Of a DNA stretch of 64,000 nt, positions 51,215-63,074 are shown piece after piece; position 1 is the first letter of the stretch; each line of letters begins with the position of its first letter. Source of the stretch: Clusia tigrina (Eukaryota > Arthropoda > Insecta > Diptera > Clusiidae); NCBI GenBank assembly GCA_920105625.2, contig OV050031.1:87243995-87307994 (forward strand). Reading direction: 5' to 3'. Made by a program: the position numbers and the translations under genes. The notes below the pieces were generated by a model. The model did no database searches. It was given only the letters and a program-made list of their open reading frames with translations, and was not told where the DNA came from.

Positions 51215-54200
51215 GGCAGAGAGGGGTAGATATAGGCATAGAGAAGGCACCAGACCCCCCAATCGACAGCGGCAACGACTGAGACGCCTACAGGGACTCT
51301 GACATAGGCTGCGACGCCGACTCAGACGTCAACTGAGGCAGATAGGGTTAGATATAGGCATAGAGAAGGCAGCAGACCCCCCCAATCGACAGCAGAAGCA
51401 ACTGGGACGCTTACAGAAACGCTGCCAGAGGCTGCGACACCTACTGAGACGCCGACTGAGGCAGATAGGGGTAGATATAGGCATAGAGAAGGCAGCATAC
51501 CCAACCAATCAACAGCGGCATCGACTGAGATGCCTACAGAAGCGCTGACAGAGGCTGCGACACCGACTGAAGTAGATAGGGGTAGATATAGGCATAGATA
51601 AGGCAGCAGACCCCCCAATCGACAGCGGCAGCAGCTGAGATGCCTTCAGAGACGCTAACAGAGGCTGCGACGCCTACTGAGACGCCGACTGAGGCAGATA
51701 GGGGTAGATATTGGCATTGAGAAGGCAGCAGACCCCCCAATCGACAGCGGCAACGACTGAGATGCCAACAGAGATGCTGACAGAGGCTGCGACGCCGACT
51801 GAGACGCCGACTGAGGCAGATAGGGGTAGATATAGGCATAGAGAAGGCAGCAAACTCCCCAATCGACAGCGGCAGCGACTGAGACGCTGACAGAGGCTGC
51901 GACGCCGACTGAGACGCCGACTGAGGCAAATAGGGGTAGATATAGGCATAGAGAATGCAACAGACCCCCAATCGACAGCGGTACCAACTGAGAGGCCTAC
52001 AGAGACGCTGACAGAGACTACGACGCCGACTGAGACGCCGACTGAGACGCCGACTGAGGCAGAGAGGGGTAGATATAGGCATAGAGAAGGCACCAGACCC
52101 CCCAATCGACAGCGACAACGACTGAGACGCCTACAGGGACTCTGACATAGGCTGCGACAGCGACTGAGCCAGATAGGGGTAGATATAGGCATAGAGAAGG
52201 CAGCAGACCCCCCAATCGACAGCGGCAACGACTGAGACGCCTACAGAGACTCTGACAGAGGCTGCGACGCCGACTCAGACGTCGATTGAGGCCGATAGGG
52301 TTAGATATAGGCATAGAGAAGGCAGCATACCCAACCAGTCAACAGCGGCATCGACTGAGACGCCTACAGAGACGCTGACAGAGGCTGCGACACCGACTGA
52401 GGCAGATAGGGGTAGATATAGGCATAGAGAAGACAGAAGACCCCCCAATCGACAGCGGCAGCAGCTGAGATGCCTTCAGAGACGCTAAAAGAGGCTGCGG
52501 TAGATATAGGCATAGAGAATACAACAGACCCCCGCAATCGACAGCGGTGCCAACTGAGAGGCCTACAGAGACGCTGACAGAGACTACGACGCCGACTGAG
52601 ACGCCGACTGAGGCAGAGAGGGGTAGATATAGGCATAGAGAAGGCACCAGACCCCCCAATTGACAGCGGAAGCAACTGGGACGCTTACAGAAACGCTGAC
52701 AGAGGCTGCGACGCCTACTGAAACGCCGACTGAGGCAGATAGGGGTAGATATAGGCATTGAGAAGGCAGCAGACCCCCCAATCGACAGCGGCAACGACTG
52801 AGACGCCAACAGAGATGCTGACAGAGGCTGCGACGCCGACTGAGACGCCGACTGAGGCAGATAGGGGTAGATATAGGCATAGAGAAGGCAGCAGACTCCC
52901 CAATCGACAGCGGCAGCGACTGAGACGCTGACAGCGACAGAGACGCTGACAGAGGCTGCGACGCCAACTGAGGCAGACAGGGGTAGATATAGGCATAGAG
53001 AAGGCAACAGACCCCCCAATCGACAGCGGCAAAGACTGAGACGCCAACAGAGACGCTAACAGAGGCTGCGACGCCGACTGAGACGCCGACTGAGGCAGAT
53101 AGGGGAAGATATAGGCATAGAGAAGGCAGCAGACTCCCCAATCGACAGCGGCAGCGACTGAGACGCTGACAGAGGCTGCGACGCCGACTGAGACAGACAG
53201 GGGTAGACATAGGCATAGAGAAGGCAACAGACCCCCAAATAGACAGCGGCAGCGACTGAGACGCATACAGAGACGCTAAAAGTGGCTACGACAGCGACTG
53301 AGACGCCGACTGAGGCAGATAGGGCACAGAAAAGGCAGCAGACCCCCCAATCGACAGCGGCAGCGACTGAGACGCCTACAGAGACGCTGACAAAGGCTGC
53401 AACGCCGATTGAGACGCCGACTGAGGCAGATAGGGGTAGATATTGGCATAGAGAATGCAACAGACCCCAATCAACAGCGGCAGCAACTAAAATGCCTACA
53501 GGGGCGCTAACAGAGGCTGCGACGCCGACTGAGACGCCGACTGAGGCAAGTAGGGGTAGATATAGGCATAGAGAATGCAACAGACCCCCAATCGACAGCG
53601 GTACCAACTGAGAGGCCTACAGAGACGCTGACAGAGACTACGACGCCGACTGAGACGCCGACTGAGGCAGAGAGGGGTAGATATAGGCATAGAGAAAGCA
53701 GCAGACCCCCCAATCGACAGCGGAAGCAACTGGGACGCTTACAGAAACGCTGACAGAGGCTGCGACACCTACTGAGACGCCGACTGAGGCAGATAGGGGT
53801 AGATATAGGCATAGAGAAGGCAGCATACCCAACCAATCAACAGCGGCATCGACTGAGATGCCTACAGAGACGCTGACAGAGGCTGCGACACCGACTGCGC
53901 CAGATAGGGGTAGATATAGGCATAGAGAAGGCAGCAGACCCCCCAATCGACAGCGGCAGCAGCTGAGATGCCTTCAGAGACGCTAACAGAGGTTGCGACG
54001 TCTACTGAGACGCCGACTGAGGCAGATAGGGGTAGATATAGGCATTGAGAAGGCAGCAGACCCCCCAATCGACAGCGGCAACGACTGAGACGCCAAGAGA
54101 GATGCTGACAGAGGCTGCGACGCCGACTGAGACGCTGATTGAGGCAGATAGGGGTAGATATAGGCATAGAGATGGCAGCAGACCCCCCAATCGACAGCGG

Positions 54201-55249
54201 CAGCGACTGAGACGCTGACAGCGACAGAGACGCTGACAGAGGCTGCGACGCCGACTGAGGCAGACAGGGGTAGATATAGGCATTGAGAAGGCAGCAGACC
54301 CCCCAATCGACAGCGGCAACGACTGAGACGCCAAGAGAGATGCTGACAGAGGCTGCGACGCCGACTGAGACGCCGACTGAGGCAGATAGGGGAAGATATA
54401 GGCATAGAGAAGGCAGCACACCCCCCAATCGACAGCGGCAGCGACTGAGATGCCTACAGAGACGCTGAAAGAGGCTGCGACACCGACTGAGGCAGATAGG
54501 GGTAGATATAGGCATAGAGAAGGCAGCAGACCCCCCAATCGACAGCGGCAGCGGCTGAGATGCCTTCAGAGACGCTAACAGAGGTTGCGACGTCTACTGA
54601 GACGCCGACTGAGGCAGATAGGGGTAGATATAAGCATTGAGAAAGCAGCAGACCCCCTAATCGACAGCGGCAATGACTGAGACGCCTACAGAGATGCTGA
54701 CAGAGGCTGCGACGCCGACTGAGACGCCGACTGAGGCAGATAGGGGTAGATATAGGCATAGAGAAGGTAGCAGACTCCCCAATCGACAGCGGAAGCGACT
54801 GAGACGCTGACAGCGACAGAGACGCTGACAGAGGCTGCGACGCCGACTGAGGCAGACAGGGGTAGATATAGGCATAGAGAAGGCATTAGACCCCCCAATC
54901 GACAGCGGCAAAGACTGAGACGCCAACAGAGATGCTAACAGAGGCTGCGGCGCCGACTGAGACGCCGACTGAGGCAGATAGGGGAAGATATAGGCATAGA
55001 GAAGGCAGCAGACTCCCCAATCGACAGCGGCAGCGACTGAGACGCTGACAGAGGCTGCGACGCCGACTGAAGCAGACAGGGGTAGATATAGGCATAGAGA
55101 AGGCAACAGACCCCCCCAATCGACAGCGGCAGCGACTGAGACGCCGACTGAGGCAAATAGGGGTAGATATAGGCATAGAGAATGCAACAGACCCCCCAAT
55201 CGACAGCGGCAGAGACTGAGACGCCTACAGAGACGCTGACAGCGGCTGC

Positions 55250-55345
55250 GACGCCGACTGAGACGCCGACTGAGACGCCGACTGAGACGCCGACTGAGAC
55301 GCCGACTGAGACGCCGACTGAGACGCCGACTGAGACGCCGACTGA
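55250..55345. repeat. Minisatellite run: 8 copies of GACGCCGACTGA
   Basis: Eight exact 12-mers follow a CAGCGGCTGC unit. The run lies in the monomer directly before the 7-copy run at 55,445, so two neighbouring monomers expanded independently. The matching position at 44.4 kb has three units. Confidence 0.96.
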
Positions 55346-55373
55346 GGCAGATAGGGGTAGATATAGGCATAGA

Positions 55374-58300
55374 GAATGCAACAGAACCCCGCAATCGATA
55401 GCGGTACCAACTGAGAGGCCTACAGAGACGCTGACAGAGACTACGACGCCGACTGAGACGCCGACTGAGACGCCGACTGAGACGCCGACTGAGACGCCGA
55501 CTGAGACGCCGACTGAGACGCCGACTGAGGCAGAGAGGGGTAGATATAGGCATAGAGAAGGCACCAGACCCCCCAATGGACAACGGCAACGACTGAGACG
55601 CCTACAGAGACTCTGACAGACGCTGGGACGCCGACTCAGACGTCGACTGAGGCAGATAGGGTTAAATATAGGCATAGAGAAGGCAGCAGACCCCCCCCAA
55701 TCGACAGCGGAAGCAACTGGGTCGCTTACAGAAACGCTGACAGAGGCTGCGACGGCTACTGAGACGCCGACTGAGGCAGATAGGGGTAGATATAGGCATA
55801 GAGAAGGCAGCATACCCAACCAATCAACAGCGGCATCGACTGAGACGCCTACAGAGACGCTGAGAGAGGCTGCGACACCGACTGAGGCAGATAGGGGTAG
55901 ATATAGGCATAGAGAAGGCAGCAGACCCTCAATCGACAGCGGCAGCAGCTGAGATGCCTTCAGAGACGCTAACAGAGGCTGCGATGCCTACTGAGACGCC
56001 GACTGAGGCAGATAGGGGTAGATATAGGCATTGAGAAGGCAGTAGACCCCCCAATCGAAAGCGGCAACGACTGAGACGCCAACAGAGATGCTGACAGAGG
56101 CTGCGACACCGACTGAGACGCTGATTGAGGCAGATAGGGGTATATATAGGCATAGAGAAGGCAGCAGACTCCCCAATCGACAGCGGCAGCGACTGAGACG
56201 CTGACAGAGGCTGCGACGCCGACTGAGGCAGACAGGGGTAGATATAGGCATAGAGAAGGCAACAGACCCCCAAATAGACAGCAGCAGCGACTGAGACGCC
56301 TACAGAGACGCTAAAAGAGGCTGCGGCAGCGACTGAGACGCCTACAGAGACGCTGACAAAGGCTGCAACGCCGATTGAGACGCCGACTGAGGCAGATAGG
56401 GGTAGATATTGGCATAGAGAATGCAATAGACCCCCAATCGACAGCGGCAGAGACTGAGACGCCTACAGAGACGCTGACAGAGGCTGCGACACCGACTGAG
56501 ACGCTGACTGAGGCAGATAGGGGTAGATATAGGCATAGAGAAGGCAGCAGAACCCACAATCAACAGCGGCAGCTACTGAAATGCCTACAGGGGCGCTGAC
56601 AGAGGCTGCGATGCCGACTGAGACGCCGACTGAGGCAAATAGGGGTAGATATAGGCATAGAGAATGCAAGAGACCCCCCAATCGACAGCGGCAGAGACTG
56701 AGACGCCTACAGAGACGCTGACAGAGGCTGCGACGCCGACTGAGACGCCGACTGAGACACCGACTGAGGCAGATAGGGGTAGATATAGGCATAGAGAATG
56801 CAACAGACCCCCGCAATCGATAGCGGTACCAACTGAGAGGCCTACAGAGACGCTGACAGAGACTACGACGCCGACTGAGACGCCGAGTGAGACGCCGACT
56901 GAGGCAGAGAGGGGTAGATATAGGCATAGAGAAGGCACCAGACCCCCCAATCGACAGCGGCAACGACTGAAACGCCTACAGGGACTCTGACATAGGCTGC
57001 GACGCCGACTCAGACGTCGACTGAGGCAGATAGGGTTAGATATAGGCATAGAGAAGGCAGCAGACCCCCCAATCGACAGCGCAAGCAACTGGGACGCTTA
57101 CAGAAACGCTGACAGAGGCTGCGACGCCTACTGAGACGCCGACTGAGGCAGATAGGGGTAGATATAGGCATAGAGAAGGCAGCATACCCAACCAATCAAC
57201 AGCGGCATCGACTGAGATGCCTACAGAGACGCTGACAGAGGCTGCGACACCGACTGAGGCAGATAGGGGTAGATATAGGCATAGAGAAGGCAGCAGACCC
57301 CCCAATCGAGAGCGGCAGCAGCTGAGATGCCTTCAGAGACGCTAACAGAGGCTGCGACGACTACTGAGACGCCGACTGAGGCAGATAGGGGTAGATATAG
57401 GCATTGAGAAGGCAGCAGACCACCCAATCGACAGAGGCAACGACTGAGACACCAAGAGAGATGCTGACAGAGGCTGCGACGCCGACTGAGACGCTGATTG
57501 AGGCAGATAGGGGTAGATATAGGCATAGAGAACGCAGCAGACTCCCCAATCGACAGCGGCAGCGACTGAGATGCTGACAGCGACAGAGACGCTGACAGAG
57601 GCTGCGACGCCGACTGAGGCAGACAGGGGTAGATATAGGCATAGAGAAGGCAACATACCCCCCAATCGACAGCGGCAGCGACTGAGACGCCTACAGAGAC
57701 GCTAACAGAGGCTGCGACGCCGACTGAGACGCCGACTGAGGCAGATAGGGGAAGATATAGGCATAGAGAAGGCAGCACACCCCCCAATCGACAGCGGCAG
57801 CGACTGAGACGCCTACAGAGACGCTGACAGAGGCTGCGACACCGACTGAGGCAGATAGGGGTAGATATAGGCATAGAGAAGGCAGCAGACCCTCCAATCG
57901 ACAGTGGCAGCGGCTGAGATGCCTTCAGAGATGCTAACAGAGGTTGCGACGTCTACTGAGACGCCGACTGAGGCAGATAGGGGTAGATATAAACATTGAG
58001 AAGGCAGCAGACCCCCTAATCGACAGCGGCAATGACTGAGACGCCTACAGAGATGCTGACAGAGGCTGCGACGCCGACTGAGACGCCGACTGAGGCAGAT
58101 AGGGGTAGATATAGGCATAGAGAAGGTAGCAGACTCCCCAATCGACAGCGGCAGCGACTGAGACGCTGACAGCGACAGAGACGCTGACAGAAGCTGTGAC
58201 GCCGACTGAGGCAGACAGGGGTAGATATAGGCATAGAGAAGGCATTAGACCCCCCAATCGACAGCGGCAAAGACTGAGACGCCAACAGAGATGCTAACAG

Positions 58301-59611
58301 AGGCAGCGACGCCGACTGAGGCAGATAGGGGAAGATATAGGCATAGAGAAGGCAGCAGACTCCCCAATCGACAGCGGCAACGACTGAGATGCTGACAGAG
58401 GCTGCGACGCCGACTGAAGCAGACAGGGGTAGATATAGGCATAGAGAAGGCAACAGACCCCTCAATCGACAGCGGCAGCGACTGAGACGCTAAAAGAGGC
58501 TGCGACAGCGACTGAGACGCCGACTGAGGCAGATAGGGGTAGATATAGGCATAGAGAATGCAACAGACCCCCCAATCGAAAGCGGCAGCGACTGAGACGC
58601 CTACAGAGACGCTAACAGAGGCTGCGACGCCGACTGAGACGCCGGCTGAGGCAGATAGGGGAAGATATAGGCATAGAGAAGGCATCACACCCCCCAATCG
58701 ACAGCGGCAGCGACTGAGACGCCTACAGATACGCTGACAGAGGCTGCGACACCGACTGAGGCAGATAGGGGTAGATATAGGCATAGAGAAGGCAGCAGAC
58801 CCCCCAATCGACAGCGGCAGCGGCTGAGATGCCTTCAGAGACTCTAACAGAGGTTGCGACGCCAACTGAGACGCCGACTGAGGCAGATAGGGGTAGATAT
58901 AAGCATTGAGAAGGCAGCAGACCCCCCAATCGACAGCGGCAATGAATGAGACGCCAACAGAGATGCTGACAGAGGCTTCGACGCCGACTGAGACGCCGAC
59001 TGAGGCAGATAGGGGTAGATATAGGCATAGAGAAGGCAGCAGACTCCTCAATCGACAGCGGCAGCGACTGAGACGCTGACAGCGACAGAGACGCCGACAG
59101 AGGCTGCGACGCCGACTGAGGCAGACAGGGGTAGATATAGGCATAGAGAATGCAACAGACCCCCAATCAACAGCGGCAGCAACTGAAATGCCTACAGGGG
59201 CGCTGACAGAGGCTGCGACGCCGACTGAGGCAAATAGGGGTAGATATAGGCATAGAGAAGGCAGCAGAACCCACAATCAACAGCGGCAGCTACTGAAATG
59301 CTTACAGGGGCGCTGACAGACGCTGCGACGCCGACTGAGACGCCGACTGAGGCAAATAGGGGTAGATATAGGCATAGAGAATGCAACAGACCCCCCAATC
59401 GACAGCGGCAGAGACTGAGACGCCTACAGAGACGCTGACAGAGGCTGTGACGCCGACTGAGACGCCGACTGAGGCAGATAGGGGTAGATATAGGCATAGA
59501 GAAGGCATCATACCCAACCAATCAACAGCGGCATCGACTGAGATGCATACAGAGACGCTGACAGAGGCTGCGACACCGACTGAGGCAGATAGGGGTAGAT
59601 ATAGGCATAGA
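55374..59611. repeat. 4.2-kb tandem duplication, copy 1
   Basis: Positions here match the following block with an offset of 4,238 bp before, and 4,286 bp after, the 12-mer run at 55,445. The 48-bp difference is exactly four extra 12-mers in the second copy. The 4,286-bp offset holds from about 55,530 to 58,565. Shared rare variants include the C8 run at 55,691-55,698 followed by an AACTGGGTCGCTTAC unit, and GAGATGCATACAG near the right end (about 59.54 kb and 63.0 kb). Confidence 0.88.
55445..55528. repeat. Minisatellite run: 7 copies of GACGCCGACTGA
   Basis: Seven exact 12-mers occupy the same higher-order position as the 11-copy run at 59,683, after GAGACTAC and the GGTACC-marked core. The two sites are paralogous copies of the 4.2-kb duplication and differ by exactly four units. 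Confidence 0.96.
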
Positions 59612-62600
59612 GAATGCAACAGAACCTCGCAATCGATAGCGGTACCAACTGAGAGGCCTACAGAGACGCTGACAGAGACTACGACGCCGACTGAGACGCC
59701 GACTGAGACGCCGACTGAGACGCCGACTGAGACGCCGACTGAGACGCCGACTGAGACGCCGACTGAGACGCCGACTGAGACGCCGACTGAGACGCCGACT
59801 GAGACGCCGACTGAGGCAGAGAGGGGTAGATATAGGCATAGAGAAGGCACCAGACCCCCCAATGGACAACGGCAACGACTGAGACGCCTACAGAGACTCT
59901 GACAGACGCTGGGACGCCGACTCAGACGTCGACTGAGGCAGATAGGGTTAAATATAGGCATAGAGAAGGCAGCAGACCCCCCCCAATCGACAGCGGAAGC
60001 AACTGGGTCGCTTACAGAAACGCTGACAGAGGCTGCGACGGCTACTGAGACGCCGACTGAGGCAGATAGGGGTAGATATAGGCATAGAGAAGGCAGCATA
60101 CCCAACCAATCAACAGCGGCATCGACTGAGACGCCTACAGAGACGCTGAGAGAGGCTGCGACACCGACTGAGGCAGATAGGGGTAGATATAGGCATAGAG
60201 AAGGCAGCAGACCCCCAATCGACAGCGGCAGCAGCTGAGATGCCTTCAGAGACGCTAACAGAGGCTGCGATGCCTACTGAGACGCCGACTGAGGCAGATA
60301 GGGGTAGATATAGGCATTGTGAAGGCAGTAGACCCCCCAATCGACAGCGGCAACGACTGAGACGCCAACAGAGATGCTGACAGAGGCTGCGACACCGACT
60401 GAGACGCTGATTGAGGCAGATAGGGGTATATATAGGCATAGAGAAGGCAGCAGACTCCCCAATCGACAGCGGCAGCGACTGAGACGCTGACAGAGGCTGC
60501 GACGCCGACTGAGGCAGACAGGGGTAGATATAGGCATAGAGAAGGCAACAGACCCCCAAATAGACAGCAGCAGCGACTGAGACGCCTACAGAGACGCTAA
60601 AAGAGGCTGCGGCAGCGACTGAGACGCCTACAGAGGCGCTGACAGAGGCTGCGACGCCGATTGAGACGCCGACTGAGGCAGATAGGGGTAGATATTGGCA
60701 TAGAGAATGCAATAGACCCCCAATCGACAGCGGCAGAGACTGAGACGCCTACAGAGACGCTGACAGAGGCTGCGACACCGACTGAGACGCTGACTGAGGC
60801 AGATAGGGGTAGATATAGGCATAGAGAAGGCAGCAGAACCCACAATCAACAGCGGCAGCTACTGAAATGCCTACAGGGGCGCTGACAGAGGCTGCGATGC
60901 CGACTGAGACGCCGACTGAGGCAAATAGGGGTAGATATAGGCATAGAGAATGCAACAGACCCCCCAATCGACAGCGGCAGAGACTGAGACGCCTACAGAG
61001 ACGCTGACAGAGGCTGCGACGCCGACTGAGACGCCGACTGAGACACCGACTGAGGCAGATAGGGGTAGATATAGGCATAGAGAATGCAACAGACCCCCGC
61101 AATCGATAGCGGTACCAACTGAGAGGCCTACAGAGACGCTGACAGAGACTACGACGCCGACTGAGACGCCGAGTGAGACGCCGACTGAGGCAGAGAGGGG
61201 TAGATATAGGCATAGAGAAGGCACCAGACCCCCCAATCGACAGCGGCAACGACTGAAACGCCTACAGGGACTCTGACATAGGCTGCGACGCCGACTCAGA
61301 CGTCGACTGAGGCAGATAGGGTTAGATATAGGCATAGAGAAGGCAGCAGACCCCCCAATCGACAGCGCAAGCAACTGGGACGCTTACAGAAACGCTGACA
61401 GAGGCTGCGACGCCTACTGAGACGCCGACTGAGGCAGATAGGGGTAGATATAGGCATAGAGAAGGCAGCATACCCAACCAATCAACAGCGGCATCGACTG
61501 AGATGCCTACAGAGACGCTGACAGAGGCTGCGACACCGACTGAGGCAGATAGGGGTAGATATAGGCATAGAGAAGGCAGCAGACCCCCCAATCGACAGCG
61601 GCAGCAGCTGAGATGCCTTCAGAGACGCTAACAGAGGCTGCGACGACTACTGAGACGCCGACTGAGGCAGATAGGGGTAGATATAGGCATTGAGAAGGCA
61701 GCAGACCACCCAATAGACAGCGGCAACGACTGAGACACCAAGAGAGATGCTGACAGAGGCTGCGACGCCGACTGAGACGCTGATTGAGGCAGATAGGGGT
61801 AGATATAGGCATAGAGAACGCAGCAGACTCCCCAATCGACAGCGGCAGCGACTGAGATGCTGACAGCGACAGAGACGCTGACAGAGGCTGCGACGCCGAC
61901 TGAGGCAGACAGGGGTAGATATAGGCATAGAGAAGGCAACATACCCCCCAATCGACAGCGGCAGCGACTGAGACGCCTACAGAGACGCTAACAGAGGCTG
62001 CGACGCCGACTGAGACGCCGACTGAGGCAGATAGGGGAAGATATAGGCATAGAGAAGGCAGCACACCCCCCAATCGACAGCGGCAGCGACTGAGACGCCT
62101 ACAGAGACGCTGACAGAGGCTGCGACACCGACAGAGGCAGATAGGGGTAGATATAGGCATAGAGAAGGCAGCAGACCCTCCAATCGACAGTGGCAGCGGC
62201 TGAGATGCCTTCAGAGACGCTAACAGAGGTTGCGACGTCTACTGAGACGCCGACTGAGGCAGATAGGGGTAGATATAAACATTGAGAAGGCAGCAGACCC
62301 CCTAATCGACAGCGGCAATGACTGAGACGCCTACAGAGATGCTGACAGAGGCTGCGACGCCGACTGAGACGCCGACTGAGGCAGATAGGGGTAGATATAG
62401 GCATAGAGAAGGTAGCAGACTCCCCAATCGACAGCGGCAGCGACTGAGACGCTGACAGCGACAGAGACGCTGACAGAAGCTGTGACGCCGACTGAGGCAG
62501 ACAGGGGTAGATATAGGCATAGAGAAGGCATTAGACCCCCCAATCGACAGCGGCAAAGACTGAGACGCCAACAGAGATGCTAACAGAGGCTGCGACGCCG

Positions 62601-63074
62601 ACTGAGGCAGATAGGGGAAGATATAGGCATAGAGAAGGCAGCAGACTCCCCAATCGACAGCGGCAACGACTGAGATGCTGACAGAGGCTGCGACGCCGAC
62701 TGAAGCAGACAGGGGTAGATATAGGCATAGAGAAGGCAACAGACCCCTCAATCGACAGCGGCAGCGACTGAGACGCTAAAAGAGGCTGCGACAGCGACTG
62801 AGACGCCGACTGAGGCAAATAGGGGTAGATATAGGCATAGAGAATGCAACAGACCCCCCAATCGACAGCGGCAGAGACTGAGACGCCTACAGAGACGCTG
62901 ACAGAGGCTGTGACGCCGACTGAGACGCCGACTGAGGCAGATAGGGGTAGATATAGGCATAGAGAAGGCAGCATACCCAACCAATCAACAGCGGCATCGA
63001 CTGAGATGCATACAGAGACGCTGACAGAGGCTGCGACACCGACTGAGGCAGATAGGGGTAGATATAGGCATAGA
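59612..63074. repeat. 4.2-kb tandem duplication, copy 2, with an internal 823-bp loss
   Basis: This copy matches copy 1 up to about 62,860. The offset then drops from 4,286 to 3,463 bp: the bases after 62,864 align with 59,401 onward. About 823 bp (roughly 58,570-59,390 of copy 1) is therefore missing here, or was gained in copy 1. The breakpoint lies inside the conserved CCCCCCAATCGA segment, as expected for recombination between monomers. Confidence 0.82.
59683..59814. repeat. Minisatellite run: 11 perfect copies of GACGCCGACTGA
   Basis: Eleven exact 12-mers stand in a row where a typical monomer has two. The run follows a GAGACTAC unit and the GGTACC-marked core. It is the longest run in the window. 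The + strand reads Glu-Thr-Pro-Thr repeats in one frame, but stops in the adjoining core rule out a long product. Confidence 0.96.
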
